Shown here: positions 26,096-35,659 of the stretch, in pieces
How the letters are laid out: each line of letters opens with the position of its first letter
Numbering within the stretch: the first letter of the stretch is position 1
DNA from: DATFTF01 sp963825175
GTDB lineage: Bacteria > Acidobacteriota > Thermoanaerobaculia > UBA5066 > Gp7-AA6
Assembly (NCBI GenBank): GCA_963825175.1
Contig: CAWGSA010000001.1
Location: 186,001 to 250,000, forward strand
Reading direction: 5' to 3'
DNA length: 64,000 nucleotides
Notes under the pieces: model-generated
What the model saw: the letters and a program-made list of their open reading frames with translations, nothing else
Told to the model about the DNA's origin: nothing
Databases searched by the model: none
Program-made: the position numbers and the translations under genes

Positions 26096-26953
26096 ATGAC
26101 GACTCGCAGGGCACGGCAAGCGCTTCGAGCCATGTCGGTCCTGGCGCTGATCTGCGCGGCGCTCAGCGCCGCGCCCTCTGCGAAGCCCGACTACTCGATC
26201 CAGGCGATTCGCTACGGAACCATCCGGGACTTTCCCGTGTCGGCCCTGGTGATGGGCGCGCCCAAGGACGGGAAGACGGACATCGCCATGGTCGTCTGGC
26301 TGATCCGCGGCGGAGGCCGCAACATCCTGTTCGACAGCGGCTTTCATCGAGAGATCTGGCTGAAGGAATTTCCCAGCGCCGACTACCTGCGCCCCGACGA
26401 AGCCGTGAAACTTGCCGGAGTCGAGCCCGAAGACGTGACCGACATCGTCATCAGCCATGCCCATTGGGACCACATGGGCGGCATCGACCTCTTCCCGAAA
26501 GCGACGGTCTGGATCCAGAAGCAGGAGTTCGCCTACTACACCGGAGACGCCTGGCAGCCGGGCGGACGCCATGGAGGAATCGATCCCGACGACGTGAAGG
26601 CGCTGGTGCAATGCAACACCGAGGGCCGGTTACGCCTGGTCGACGGCGACAACGTGGAGATTCTCCCGGGCATTCACGCCTATACCGGGGCGCGCCACAC
26701 CTGGGCTTCGCAGTACATTCGGGTTGCCGGCGATCCGCCCTTCGTCCTCGCTTCGGACAATTGCTACCTCTACCGGAACCTCGCCGAGCGCAAGGCCAGC
26801 GCCACTTTCAGCGAGACCGATCAGCCCGCCAACATCCGAAACCAGGCGCGCATGATCGAGCTCGCCGGCTCCGCCGACCGGGTCGTTCCCGGGCACGACC
26901 CGCTCCAGTTCGAGCGCTTCCCGACCCAGGGACGGATCGCAAAGATCCGGTAG
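26096..26953 (+). CDS. Secreted MBL-fold hydrolase, N-acyl-homoserine-lactonase-like
   Basis: 285 aa: a signal peptide (VLALICAALSAAPSA), then a metallo-beta-lactamase domain with the zinc motif ISHAHWDHMGGIDLF (H-x-H-x-D-H), a later His in TGARHTW, Asp in LASDNCY and His in VPGHDP. The overall order is that of AHL lactonase (AttM/AiiA) family proteins, which open the lactone of quorum signals; other lactones are equally possible. The export signal argues for periplasmic action. I start at the ATG at 26096, where the signal peptide begins; a second ATG at 26132 is possible. Confidence 0.85.
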   Translation: MTTRRARQALRAMSVLALICAALSAAPSAKPDYSIQAIRYGTIRDFPVSALVMGAPKDGKTDIAMVVWLIRGGGRNILFDSGFHREIWLKEFPSADYLRPDEAVKLAGVEPEDVTDIVISHAHWDHMGGIDLFPKATVWIQKQEFAYYTGDAWQPGGRHGGIDPDDVKALVQCNTEGRLRLVDGDNVEILPGIHAYTGARHTWASQYIRVAGDPPFVLASDNCYLYRNLAERKASATFSETDQPANIRNQARMIELAGSADRVVPGHDPLQFERFPTQGRIAKIR

Positions 26954-26978
26954 CCGCAAGACCCGTCGGAGGCGCGGT

Positions 26979-27281
26979 CTACCGAATCGGATCGATCGGA
27001 GTCCGCTTGGGCTCCTTGCCGAAGCGCGCCCGCGACCGCTCGATCAACTTTCGAATCTCGACGTCGCGGTCCTTCGGCGGGGCGCCGGTGACCCAGTCCC
27101 GGATCAGGCGCCCGGCGGCCGCGGCCACCTCGTCGACGGTGCGGGCGAAGAGCTCCTCATTCGCCTTCGAGGGCTTGGTGGCTCCGCTGACTTTCCGGAC
27201 GAACTGCAGGGACGAGGCGCGGATCTCCGCCGCGGTCGCCGGCGGAGCGAAGTTGGCGAGCGTACGAATGTTGCGGCACAT
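26979..27281 (-). CDS. DUF2277 domain protein
   Basis: 100 aa, almost exactly the DUF2277 length. The hallmark start MCRNIRTLANFAPPATAAEI and the central LQFVRKVSGATKPSKANEE, followed by RTVDEVAAAAGRLI, identify the family. Function is unknown; the first Met-Cys-Arg-Asn is nearly invariant. It is likely cytoplasmic. It lies downstream of the damaged permease on the same strand but is probably separately expressed. Confidence 0.9.
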   Translation of the reverse strand: MCRNIRTLANFAPPATAAEIRASSLQFVRKVSGATKPSKANEELFARTVDEVAAAAGRLIRDWVTGAPPKDRDVEIRKLIERSRARFGKEPKRTPIDPIR

Positions 27282-27331
27282 GCCCCGACTCTAACCCGAT
27301 CTCCTGGAGGCCCTGGTCATCCGAGCCTCTT

Positions 27332-30050
27332 CTACTCGTATCGCAGCGCCAGCGTCGGCGCGATCCGGGATGCTCTTCGCGCGGGCACGTACGCCGCCAG
27401 CATGGTCACCACAACCATCGCCGGCACGACGATGAGATAGACCAGCAGGTCGATTCCGCCCGCGTTGAACAGCATGGAATTCATGAACTGCTCGAGGCCG
27501 AAGCCCATCGCCAGCCCGATCGCCGTTCCGATCCCCACCAGCACGAGGCCCTTGCCCATCACCAGGCGCAGCACGTCCGCCGGTCTCGCGCCGATGGCCA
27601 TGCGAATGCCGATCTCGCGGGTCCTGCGGCTCACGTTGTAGGCCACCAGTCCGTACAAGCCGGCGATGGCCAGCAGGAGGCCCACCGCGCCCAGGGTGCC
27701 GACCAGCTCGATCGGCGACGCGCCGGACCGTCCACGGCGTGCGTACCGGTAGAGGTCCTCATACGTCCTCGTCTCCAGCATCGGCAGGTTCGGATCGAGC
27801 GCCCGGACGACGTCCTTCACGGCCTGGACCAACTGCAGCGGATCGCCGCTCGACCGCAACAGCAGGACCATTCGCGCGACGGGATGCTGGGCCAGCGGCA
27901 GATACACGAAATCGATCGGCCTGTTCGAAGGTGTCCCGATACTTGATCGGTCTGCGCGACGCCGACGATCTCGACCGGCGTGCCGGTCGGGCTGCTCGAG
28001 CCGGATGCGCTTGCCCACCGGCGTCGGCGCCCGGCCAGTAGTGTTTCGCGAACTGCTCGTTGACGACGGCGACACGCGGCGCATCCGCGGTGTCGGACGC
28101 CAGGAAGCCGCGGCCGCGCAGGATCGGTACCCCCATCGTCTCGAAGTACCCTTCATCGACGGTGTCCATCGTCGACGTGAAGTTCTCGCGATCGCGCGGC
28201 ATCCGAAAGCCCTCCGGCACGAAGGCGACGCGGTCGAAGTCGTCCAGTCCGAGCGGAGGGTTCTGCGTGAGGGCCGCGCTCTCGACTCCGGGCGCCTCCC
28301 GCACGCGTTCGGTCAGACAGCTTGTAGAACTGCTGGGTCTGGGCCGCGTCGTACTGCACCAGGCGCGGATCGAACCTCACCATCAGCAGGTGATCCTCGT
28401 TCCTTCGCGAATCCGATTCCCTCCTGCAGGCTATTGTGGAAGCCCCGAAACATCAGGAAGGATGCCGTGAGCAGCATCAGGGACATGGAAACCTGCGCCA
28501 CCACCAGCGCATTCCGGCCCCACAGGCGCTTGCGTCCGGGCACGTCGACGTCGGCCGCCTTGAGTCCGTTCACCAGGTCCGCGCGCGTGCTCTGCAGCGC
28601 CGGCGCCAGACCGCAGAACAGCGCGCTCAAGACGGACAACGCGAGGCTCGCCAGCAGCACGCGCGCATCCATCCGGAACGGGATCTTGAGCGGCAGCTCG
28701 GTCGGAATGCTGAAGGTCGTCGATGAACTTTATGCCGGCGTAGCCGACGGCGATCCCGCCCAATCCGCCGAGGCAGCGCGAGGATCAGGCTCTCCGTCAG
28801 AAGCAGCCGGATCAGCCGGAAGCGCCCGGCGCCCATCGCCAGCCGCACGGCGATTTCGCGCGTTCGCGTGCGGGCGCGGCTCAGGAGAAGTCCCGCCACG
28901 TTGGTGCACGCCACCAGCAGCACCGCCAGCGCGAGGATCGTGAAGATCACGCCGAATTTCCAGTTGACGTCATTGTCCTGTGTCCGCATTTCGAACTGGG
29001 TGCGCACGGCCGCGCCGCGGTCGCGATTGAGCTTGGGATACTCGCGCTCGAAGTTGCGCGCGAGCACGGCGAGCTCGTTCTGCGCCTGCCGCCGCGTCGT
29101 GCCGGGCTTCAAGCGCGCCCTCACGACTCAACTCGCGATCGTCGCGGTCCGTCGAAGAAATTCTTCTGCGGGTTGGTCGAGAACACCCGCGCCATCGCCA
29201 GCGGCATGTAGAAGTCGGGACGAATGAAGATGAACATTCCCGGGAACGGTCTCCGGCGCCACGCCGATCACGGTGAAGTTCGTGCCGTTCAAGCGAATCG
29301 TCCTGCCGACGACGGAAGGGTCGCTCGCGAATTCGTGCTTCCAGAAGTCCGGCCCGAGCACCACCACGGCATCGCGGCCCGGGCACCTTGTCTTCGTCCT
29401 CCCGAAAGCCGCGTCCCAGCCGCGGCTCCACGCCGAGCACGCGGAAGTAGTTGCCGGAAACCATCATTCCGGCCCGGACCAGCGGCGTGGCCCGGGGCTC
29501 GGCGCTGAAGCCGACCGCGCTGACGGTCGCGTTGGCGATCACGCCGTCGTAGCTCTTCGTGTGGTCGCGGATGTCCAGGTATTCGCGATACGAGAAACGA
29601 GTCGAAGCTGTTGTCGCGCGAAGTGCTCACCAGCGTGACCACGTCGCTCGGATGCGGCACGGGGTACGGCCTGAAGATCAGCGCATCGAGCATGCTGAAA
29701 GGCGTCGCGGTCATCCCGATGCCCAGCGCGATCGTGACCACCACGAACGCGGTCAGTCCGGGCGTGCGGCGCAGGCTCCGGATCGCGTAGCGCACGTCGT
29801 CGAGGAAATCCGTCAGCCAGTGAATGCGCCGCATGTCCCTCATCTCCTCTTTGCGCTGATCCAGTCCGCCCATCGCGCGCAGGGCCCGCTCGCGCGCCTC
29901 GTCGGGGGAAAGGCCCTCGGCGATGCCTTCCTCGATCTTGTGCTCCAGGTGGAACTGGAGCTCCTCGTCGAGCTCCCGCTCCACCCGGCGGCGGCGGAGA
30001 ATCGATCTGAGCCGCAACGGCGCCGTGAACCACCAGTGTTCCATTCGCAT
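27332..30050 (-). pseudogene. ADOP-family (MacB/FtsX-like) ABC permease broken by many frameshifts
   Basis: Read across frames this is a complete Acidobacterial duplicated orphan permease of about 850-900 aa. The N-terminal cytoplasmic helix (VERELDEELQFHLEHKIEEG) is followed by the first helix (LTAFVVVTIALGIGMTATPF), the MacB periplasmic domain, a first FtsX block (IFTILALAVLLVACTNVAGL), a second periplasmic domain and a second FtsX block ending ASRIAPTLALRYE. At least eight single-base frame changes occur (near 29590, 29400, 29240, 29130, 28770, 28690, 28390, 28310, 28060 and 27930), yet the amino-acid sequence between them stays well conserved. That pattern fits consensus indel errors as well as very recent loss. 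The PadR regulator sits immediately upstream, the standard ADOP arrangement. Confidence 0.8.
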
Positions 30051-30054
30051 GGCT

Positions 30055-30391
30055 CACAGCCTCCGAAAGCTGGACGACGTGCGAGATGGCAGACGACAGC
30101 CGCTGCCAGTTCGCCGCCTCCGATTCGAGTTGCTTTCTGCCCAGGCGGGTGAGCGAGTAGAACTTCGCGCGCCGGTTGTTCTCCGTCTGCTTCCACTCGG
30201 CCTGTGATCCAGCCTTCCTGCTCCAGCTTGTGCAAGGCCGGGTAGAGAGATCCTTCGCTGACCTGCAGCACGTCTCCGGAGATGGACTTCAGGCGAAGAC
30301 TGATGGCCCACCCGTGCAGGGGCTCGAGCGCCAGGATTTTCAGAAGGAGCAGATCGAGGGTTCCCTGGACGAGATCGTTGGGTTTACTCAT
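30055..30391 (-). pseudogene. PadR-family regulator, frameshifted
   Basis: A winged-helix PadR regulator that normally represses the adjacent ADOP permease. The N-terminal 65 residues are textbook: DLVQGTLDLLLLKILALEPL, HGWAISLRLK, SEGSLYPALHKLEQEGWIT. At about 30202 one extra base moves the frame; the expected end (AEWKQTENNRRAKFYSLTRL, then RKQLESEAANWQRL) is found one frame over, finishing close to the permease ATG at 30050. In the shifted frame the stop codon is also out of register, implying a second small error. Without the indels it would be about 112 aa and functional. Confidence 0.8.
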
Positions 30392-30682
30392 ATCGGTTTC
30401 CTAGGGGAGTCTAGAGCATCTTCCCCTCGGTAAGCAAGGGGTGCGAGGATCAGACACGAAGCTATTTATTTAGAGTCACTTGGAGAGCAAACGCGCGACG
30501 GCCCGGCCGACCGCTTCCCGTCGCGATCGGTGAGGATCTCGTCGATTCATGGGGTTAAGAGAGGGCTTTGCGTGACTTTGCCGGCTCCCGCGCCGCCGGC
30601 GCACATGGGACCGATTTCGCTTTTCCTTCTTGCGAGCCTCTTGCAACCGTCTCTTTAACCGTCACCGCAGGGCGCAGCCGGT

Positions 30683-30722
30683 GGACCGCCACACCCCACT
30701 CATGAGAGGAGCGTGGCGGTCC
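30683..30722. terminator. Long perfect hairpin downstream of small peptide 3
   Basis: Ten-base perfect arms GGACCGCCAC / GTGGCGGTCC with a 20-nt loop lie 11 nt after the stop of the minus-strand peptide at 30733-30918. There is no T-run. A similar palindrome follows peptide copy 1, so these may be terminators or RNA-stabilising ends. Confidence 0.45.
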
Positions 30723-30732
30723 TCGCGCGCCA

Positions 30733-30918
30733 TCAGGCGTTGACCTTGTTGCCGACGAGATCCCATCCGCCTGCCACGTTGCCGCCGCCGGTTCCGTCGG
30801 CCCTGCGGCCGCCCCTGACCGAGACAGCCTGGTTCGCGGTGAGGCGCTTTGCTGCAAGACCCTTGATTCCACGCTTCGCTGCCGACGGGGCTCTCTTGGA
30901 TCCCTTCTTGGAAGCCAT
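30733..30918 (-). CDS. Small double-glycine leader-type peptide (family copy 3)
   Basis: 61 residues: a basic start MASKKGSKRAPSAAKRGIK, then GLAAKRLTANQAVSVRGG, and a Gly-rich 24-residue tail (RRADGTGGGNVAGGWDLVGN). The start is certain because AAAGGAGGTAAGCAG precedes the ATG at 30918. The segment ending in Arg-Gly-Gly aligns with the peptides at 649-816 and 22687-22866. The tail is different from both. It lies between the PadR/ADOP pair and the DUF1800 operon, with no obvious processing partner. Confidence 0.75.
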   Translation of the reverse strand: MASKKGSKRAPSAAKRGIKGLAAKRLTANQAVSVRGGRRADGTGGGNVAGGWDLVGNKVNA

Positions 30919-31379
30919 CTGCTTACCTCCTTTGCTCGTTGTGACCCACTGCAATCAAACTGCCACGGTGTCCCGATAGGAAATGCATGTGCGGAAGCAA
31001 CTTAGCGAAGGGACAGCGACTGGTCGTTTTTCGTTCTGAAGCTCGCCGTGCCCCGATCTGGGACCTTCTGTTTCCAATCGAGACATTTCAATCGCCTGCA
31101 AAGCGGGCCGGCGGGCCGTCTCAGGCTCGCCGTCATTCCATTCCTCCTCCTGGCTCCTCGAAACAACTCGAGCCGAGTCGAATCGTCGGTGTCAGGTTCA
31201 GAGTGAGCCGAACGGCCGAACTATCTCAGCCCGGGGAATGCAGTGGCGGGACGGTGAAGGAGGCGAGATTCCCTTCAAGAGGCTGAGGCGACCGGAGTAT
31301 GGCGATGGGCTGAACCCATCCTCCCCGGCCGCGGGTATCCGCTCCTGAGAGCCCTCGATCCGGGCTCCGGGAGGATGCG
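30919..31379. other. Intergenic region, no gene seen
   Basis: About 460 nt between the divergent peptide 3 gene and the membrane protein at 31380. Composition is less GC-rich than the surroundings near 30950-31100, consistent with promoter DNA. No convincing open frame, hairpin or repeat was found. Confidence 0.4.
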
Positions 31380-31889
31380 ATGACGCTCGCAGATGTGCTG
31401 GCCGTGGTTTCGGGATTGGCGCTGGGCGGAGCGGGGTTCGCTTCGTTCTCGATCGTTCTGCTGCTGTTCTTCCCGCGGACGGTCGATCGGGCCGCGTCGA
31501 AAGTCTCGCAGCGGCCGGGCCGAAGCCTGCTGCTCGGGACGGCCGCGTTCTTTCTTCTCTTCTTTGGTATCGCGGCGACGCTCAAGGCGCCCGGCGGCCC
31601 CAAGCCGTTGCCCGCGGTCCTCCTTCTCCTCGGCGGCCTGACCTTCGCGGCGGTCGGCGGCGCCGGGCTCGCGGCGGGCCTCGGTCAACGCTCGAGCAAG
31701 AGCCCGGGAGCCCCGCGCCTGCGGGACGTCGCGATCGGAGCGCTGCTCCTCGAGGGCGCCGCGGCTCTTCCGCTGGTCGGCTGGTTCGTCCTCGCGCCCG
31801 CCGTTCTCCTGCTCGCTCTGGGCACGGGGCTGCGAACGATCTGCGTCCCGTCCCGCCGCGCCGAGCTGTCGCCCTCCCCTTCCGCCTGA
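31380..31889 (+). CDS. Polytopic membrane protein upstream of DUF1800
   Basis: 169 aa, with hydrophobic segments LAVVSGLALGGAGFASFSIV, LLLGTAAFFLLFFGIAATL, AVLLLLGGLTFAAVGGAGLA and LPLVGWFVLAPAVLLLALGT. The protein has the same GxxLLEGAAALPLVGWFVL flavour as the membrane protein at the other end of this operon (35656-36210: GCLLLPFLGWAALAGLIL). The two may be paralogues; the family has no known function. GGGAGGATGCG before the ATG supports the start, and the DUF1800 gene begins 8 nt after its stop. Confidence 0.75.
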   Translation: MTLADVLAVVSGLALGGAGFASFSIVLLLFFPRTVDRAASKVSQRPGRSLLLGTAAFFLLFFGIAATLKAPGGPKPLPAVLLLLGGLTFAAVGGAGLAAGLGQRSSKSPGAPRLRDVAIGALLLEGAAALPLVGWFVLAPAVLLLALGTGLRTICVPSRRAELSPSPSA

Positions 31890-31897
31890 GGCCCGCC

Positions 31898-33328
31898 ATG
31901 CAAGACCGCCGTCTGTTCCTTCGACGCGCCGGCTGGGCGGCGGCCGCCGCGGCGGCTTCCGCCGCTTGCCGCCGCGGCCCGGATTTCCAGGCGCTCCTCC
32001 CCCGCTTCTCCGGGAGAACGGCCGTTGCGACGGCCATCGGCAGCGGCGCGGTCGCTTCCGTTCCGCGCTGCCTCTCGCGCCTCGCTTACGGCCCCCGGCC
32101 GGGCGACGTCGAGCGGGTCGCCGCGCTGGGAGCGGACGCCTGGATCGAGGAGCAGCTGTCCCCCGCTTCGATCTCCGACTTCTCCACGCGCTGGAAGATC
32201 CGGTCGATCGAGACGATCGCGCTCGGCCTGCCCGATCTCTTCGACTACGCGGGCCCGACCGTGATCGCCGATCTGCGCCGCGCCGCGATCCTGCGGGCGG
32301 TTTATTCGGAGCGCCAGCTCTTCGAGCGCATGGTCGAGTTCTGGACCGACCACTTCAACGTGTCCGTCGGCAAAGCCGACTGCGCCTGGTTGAAGGTCGT
32401 CGACGACCGCGAGGTGGTCCGCCGCCACGCGCTCGGGAACTTCCGCGATCTCCTGCGCGCCTCGGCCACCAGCCCGGCCATGCTCGTGTACCTCGACGGG
32501 GAAGCCAACGCCGCCGGCAAGCCCAACGAGAACTACGCCCGCGAGGTGATGGAGCTCCACACGCTCGGCGTCGACGGCGGCTACACGCAGCGCGACGTCA
32601 TGGAGCTCGCCCGGGCCCTCACGGGCTGGCGCGTGCGCAGCGCATTCTGGCGCGGGCGCGTCTTCTTCGAGCAGATCCGGCACGACGCGGCGATCAAACA
32701 GGTCCTGGGCATGCGCCTGGATTCGGGGCCGGAGCGCGATCTCGACGAGATCCTGGATCGCCTGTGCGCGCATCCTTCGACCGCGCGGCACATCGCCGGA
32801 AAGCTCGTGCGCCGGTTCGTCTCCGAGGATCCGCCGGAGTCGCTGGTCGTCCGCGTCGCCGCGGCCTTCACGGCGAGCCGCGGAGACATCGCCAGGACCG
32901 TCGCGGCGCTGGCGCATTCGCGGGAGCTCCAGGTGGCTCCGCCGAAGCTGCGCCGTCCGTTCGGTTTCACGATCGCCACGCTGCGGTCGGTGGGCGCCCG
33001 GACCGACGGCGGCCCCGCGCTCCAGGAGGCGCTCTCCCGGATGGGACAGCTCCCGTTTGAGTGGCCGACGCCCGACGGCTTTCCCGACGCGGCGGCGCCG
33101 TGGAGAGCGAGGCTTCTGCCCCGCTGGAACTTCGCCCTGGACCTCGCCGCGGGCCGCATCCGCGGCACGAGCGTCGATCCCGGCCTGCTTCAGGATCCCG
33201 CGCGGCTCGCCGGCGCGCTTCTACGTCGCCCGCTCGAGGCGTTCGAGCGGCGGGCCCTCGCGCTGGCCGGTCCGGGACCGGAGTCCGCCGCGCTCGCGCT
33301 CTCCCATCCGGAGCTTCAGGTCTGTTGA
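31898..33328 (+). CDS. DUF1800 family protein with Tat-like signal
   Basis: 476 aa. The N-terminus MQDRRLFLRRAGWAAAAAAA has twin arginines and a hydrophobic core followed by a possible lipobox (SAAC), so export by Tat is likely. The DUF1800 core is clear: FWTDHFNVSVGKADCAWLK, ATSPAMLVYLDGEANAAGKP and NENYAREVMELHTLGVDGG. DUF1800 proteins are nearly always encoded beside DUF1501 proteins, as here; together they are thought to be a secreted or periplasmic system of unknown role. The spacing to the next gene is 19 nt with GGAGGAGG between. Confidence 0.9.
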   Translation: MQDRRLFLRRAGWAAAAAAASAACRRGPDFQALLPRFSGRTAVATAIGSGAVASVPRCLSRLAYGPRPGDVERVAALGADAWIEEQLSPASISDFSTRWKIRSIETIALGLPDLFDYAGPTVIADLRRAAILRAVYSERQLFERMVEFWTDHFNVSVGKADCAWLKVVDDREVVRRHALGNFRDLLRASATSPAMLVYLDGEANAAGKPNENYAREVMELHTLGVDGGYTQRDVMELARALTGWRVRSAFWRGRVFFEQIRHDAAIKQVLGMRLDSGPERDLDEILDRLCAHPSTARHIAGKLVRRFVSEDPPESLVVRVAAAFTASRGDIARTVAALAHSRELQVAPPKLRRPFGFTIATLRSVGARTDGGPALQEALSRMGQLPFEWPTPDGFPDAAAPWRARLLPRWNFALDLAAGRIRGTSVDPGLLQDPARLAGALLRRPLEAFERRALALAGPGPESAALALSHPELQVC

Positions 33329-33347
33329 GTCCGGAGGAGGAAACGCC

Positions 33348-34500
33348 ATGACCCGTCCCATCCTCGTCGTCGTCAGTCTCCGCGGCGGAGTGGACGCCTT
33401 GAACGCGGTGATTCCCTACCGCGACGGCGACTACTACCGCCTCCGGCCGTCGCTCGCGGTCGCCCCGCCGGGCAAGGCCCGCCGGGCGGCCATCGACATC
33501 GACGGCTTCTACGGCTTGCACCCGTCGCTGGCGCCGCTCGTCCTGCTGTGGGAGCGTCGCGAGCTCGCCATCGTCCACGCGGTCGGCTGGCCGGGTGTCT
33601 CGCACTCGCACTTCGAGGCCTGGGAGGAGATCGAGGCGGGCGCCCTCGGATCGGACCGCCCGCCGTCGGGATGGCTGGCCCGGGCGTTGGCCCTGTTCGG
33701 CACGGAGAACGAATCCGCGCTGCGGGCGGGAAGTGAATCGGCCCTGAGGGCCGTGGCCTTCGCCGACACAATGCCGAGATTGTTAGCCGGCGCTCTCGGC
33801 GCCACGGCGATCCGCTCGCTCGAGGAGCTTCGCCTCGCGGGCGCGGAGGATCGCCGCCGCAACGTGGAGAAGGGCCTGCGCCTCCTCTACGAGCGCGCCG
33901 CGCTGCCGGTGGGCGGATCCGGGATCGCCGCGCTCGACGCGGTGGCCGCGATCGATCGGTGCGGGGGCGTGGGGAGGACCTCGGCCGGCGGCCAGACGCC
34001 TTTTGCCCGCCAGCTCGGCATGATCGCGCGGCTGATCCAGGCCGGCGTGGGCCTGGAGACCGCCACGGCGGAGCTGGGCGGCTGGGACTTCCATTTCGGC
34101 GCGGGATCCACCGACGGCCCGATGGCGCGCCTGCTCTCGGAATTCGCCGGAGGCGTCGCCGGCTTCGCCCGAGACCTCGGGCCGGATTGGAAACGGGTCG
34201 TCCTGGTGGCGATCTCGGAGTTCGGGCGCCGGGCGCAGGAGAACGGCAGCGGCGGCACGGATCATGGCCAGGGCGGGCTGATCTTCGTCGCGGGCGGCGC
34301 GGTCGAGGGCGGCCGCGTGGCCGGAGAGTGGCCGGGCCTCGCCGAACGGCGCCTGGCCGGGCCGGGCGACCTTGCCATCACGACCGATTTCCGCGACGTC
34401 CTTCTCGAGGTCCTGCCGCGCGGCCTCTCCGTCGGCCGAACGCGAGCGCGTCTTTCCGCGTTATCAGAAGACGAGGGACCTGGGCCTTCTTCCGGCGTAA
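33348..34500 (+). CDS. DUF1501 family protein, frameshift near the C-terminus
   Basis: A protein of about 384 aa belonging to the alkaline-phosphatase-like DUF1501 superfamily. It starts TRPILVVVSLRGGVDALNAV and carries LHPSLAPLVLLWERRELAIV, GWPGVSHSHFEAWEEIE, LGGWDFHFGAG and SEFGRRAQENGSGGTDHGQG, all expected. Near 34438 an extra base moves the frame; the correct tail (ERERVFPRYQKTRDLGLLPA, then TAA at 34498-34500) is one frame over. Unlike most relatives it lacks its own twin-arginine signal, so it may be co-exported with, or act inside from, its DUF1800 partner. GGAGGAGGAAACGCC precedes the ATG. Confidence 0.85.
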
Positions 34501-34533
34501 CCTTGAGGGAGACGACCTTGAAGGCCACGAGAG

Positions 34534-35115
34534 GTGAGCCGATTGACCGCTTCAGCGGCCGGCCGGGGAGGAGGGAGCGCTCGTCGCGCGCGTCCTCGCG
34601 GGCGAGCGCACCGCGTTCGACGAGCTCGTTTCCCGCTACCATCGCATCGTGTTCGCGATCGCTTACCGCATGACCGCCAACCGCGCCGAGGCCGAGGACG
34701 TCTCGCAGGACGTCTTCCTGCGGATCTACCGGGGCCTGCCGTTCAGTTCGACACGCGCCTCCCGCTGGCCCCCTGGGTGCGAAGGATCGCGAGCAACGCT
34801 GCGTCGAACCACCTGAGGCGCCGGAATCTCGAGCGCCGGCACGCGCCCCCGCAGGCCGAGGAGGATATTGCCGAAATGCCCGACGCCGCGGCCGATCCCG
34901 AGAAGAAGGCCGAGCGGGCCGAGGAGTCGCGGCGGCTCGAGAGCGCGCTCGCCGGCTTGCCGGAGAATCAGCGGATGGCGATGACGTTGAAGTACGTCGA
35001 GGACTTGACCGCCGAGGAGATCGCGCAGACGATGGGCGCCCCGCGCAACACGGTCAAGACCTGGCTGCTGCGGGCACGCGAGCGGCTACGCGGGGAGTTG
35101 AAGAATGAGCTGTGA
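34534..35115 (+). CDS. ECF RNA polymerase sigma factor with two compensating frameshifts
   Basis: Corrected, this is a 193-aa sigma-70 family ECF factor. Region 2 (TAFDELVSRYHRIVFAIAYR, AEDVSQDVFLRIYRGLP) is in frame 2 between about 34565 and 34742. The start (GTG 34534, VSRLTASAAGRG) and everything after FDTRLPLAPWVRRIASNAA, including region 4 (LPENQRMAMTLKYVEDLTAE, EIAQTMGAPRNTVKTWLLRA), are in frame 1. Taken literally, the open frame from 34534 encodes nonsense across region 2 and would not bind core polymerase. The two indels cancel exactly. The anti-sigma gene overlaps its end by 11 nt, the classic coupled pair. Confidence 0.85.
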   Translation: MSRLTASAAGRGGGSARRARPRGRAHRVRRARFPLPSHRVRDRLPHDRQPRRGRGRLAGRLPADLPGPAVQFDTRLPLAPWVRRIASNAASNHLRRRNLERRHAPPQAEEDIAEMPDAAADPEKKAERAEESRRLESALAGLPENQRMAMTLKYVEDLTAEEIAQTMGAPRNTVKTWLLRARERLRGELKNEL

Positions 35116-35659
35116 GCGCGCGCTGCCCTTCCTGTACGACCTGGTCGACGGCGACATCGAGCGGGAAGACGCGATCTGGCTGGCCGAGCACGTCGCTTCG
35201 TGCGGAGGATGCGCCGGACTCCTGACGCAGTTGCGCGCAGCCGAGACGGCCTACGCGAAGGCGATTCCCGTCGCGCCGCCCGCGGGCCTGGCCGCTCGGA
35301 TCGCCGACGCGGTCTGGGAAGCCGCTCCAGCGCGGGCGCCCGGAGGGTCCTGGGAGCCGGCGGCGGTGTTTCTGCTGCTCGCCGCCCTGATCGCGGCGGC
35401 GCTACTGGCTGCCGACCTGGGCGGGTCGGGCGCGACCGTTGCGCGCGGGATCGGCGCACTGCCCCGCCTGCGGCCGAACGCGGTTTTTGATTTCGGCCGC
35501 GCGATCGCGGCCGCGGTCCGCGAGATCATGTCGCGGCTTCCGGGCTCGGCGGCCGGCGTGGAATGGATGCCGCTCGCCGCGGCCGCGGTGGCCCTTCAGA
35601 TCGCGGGCAGCGCGTGGCTCCTGGGCCGACGGCGCGCAGTCAAGCCGGAGGCACGATGA
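35105..35659 (+). CDS. Zinc-finger anti-sigma factor
   Basis: 184 aa. The N-terminal zinc-binding anti-sigma (ZAS) motif is visible: LAEHVASCGGCAGLL (H-x3-C-x2-C), which holds the cognate ECF sigma. A linker with YAKAIPVAPPAGLAARIADA leads to a membrane helix, AAVFLLLAALIAAALLAADL. A second helix, MPLAAAAVALQIAGSAWLLG, ends the protein, so the sensor part between them faces the periplasm. It overlaps the sigma gene by 11 nt and its stop overlaps the ATG of the next gene (ATGA). The signal it senses is unknown. Confidence 0.85.
   Translation: MSCERALPFLYDLVDGDIEREDAIWLAEHVASCGGCAGLLTQLRAAETAYAKAIPVAPPAGLAARIADAVWEAAPARAPGGSWEPAAVFLLLAALIAAALLAADLGGSGATVARGIGALPRLRPNAVFDFGRAIAAAVREIMSRLPGSAAGVEWMPLAAAAVALQIAGSAWLLGRRRAVKPEAR

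Noticed and set aside
30398..30417. A partial palindrome (TTCCTAGGGGAGTCTAGAGC) before the PadR start, considered as its operator
   Set aside because: The symmetry is poor and does not match the ATGT-n-ACAT pattern of known PadR sites, so it is not reported as a feature.
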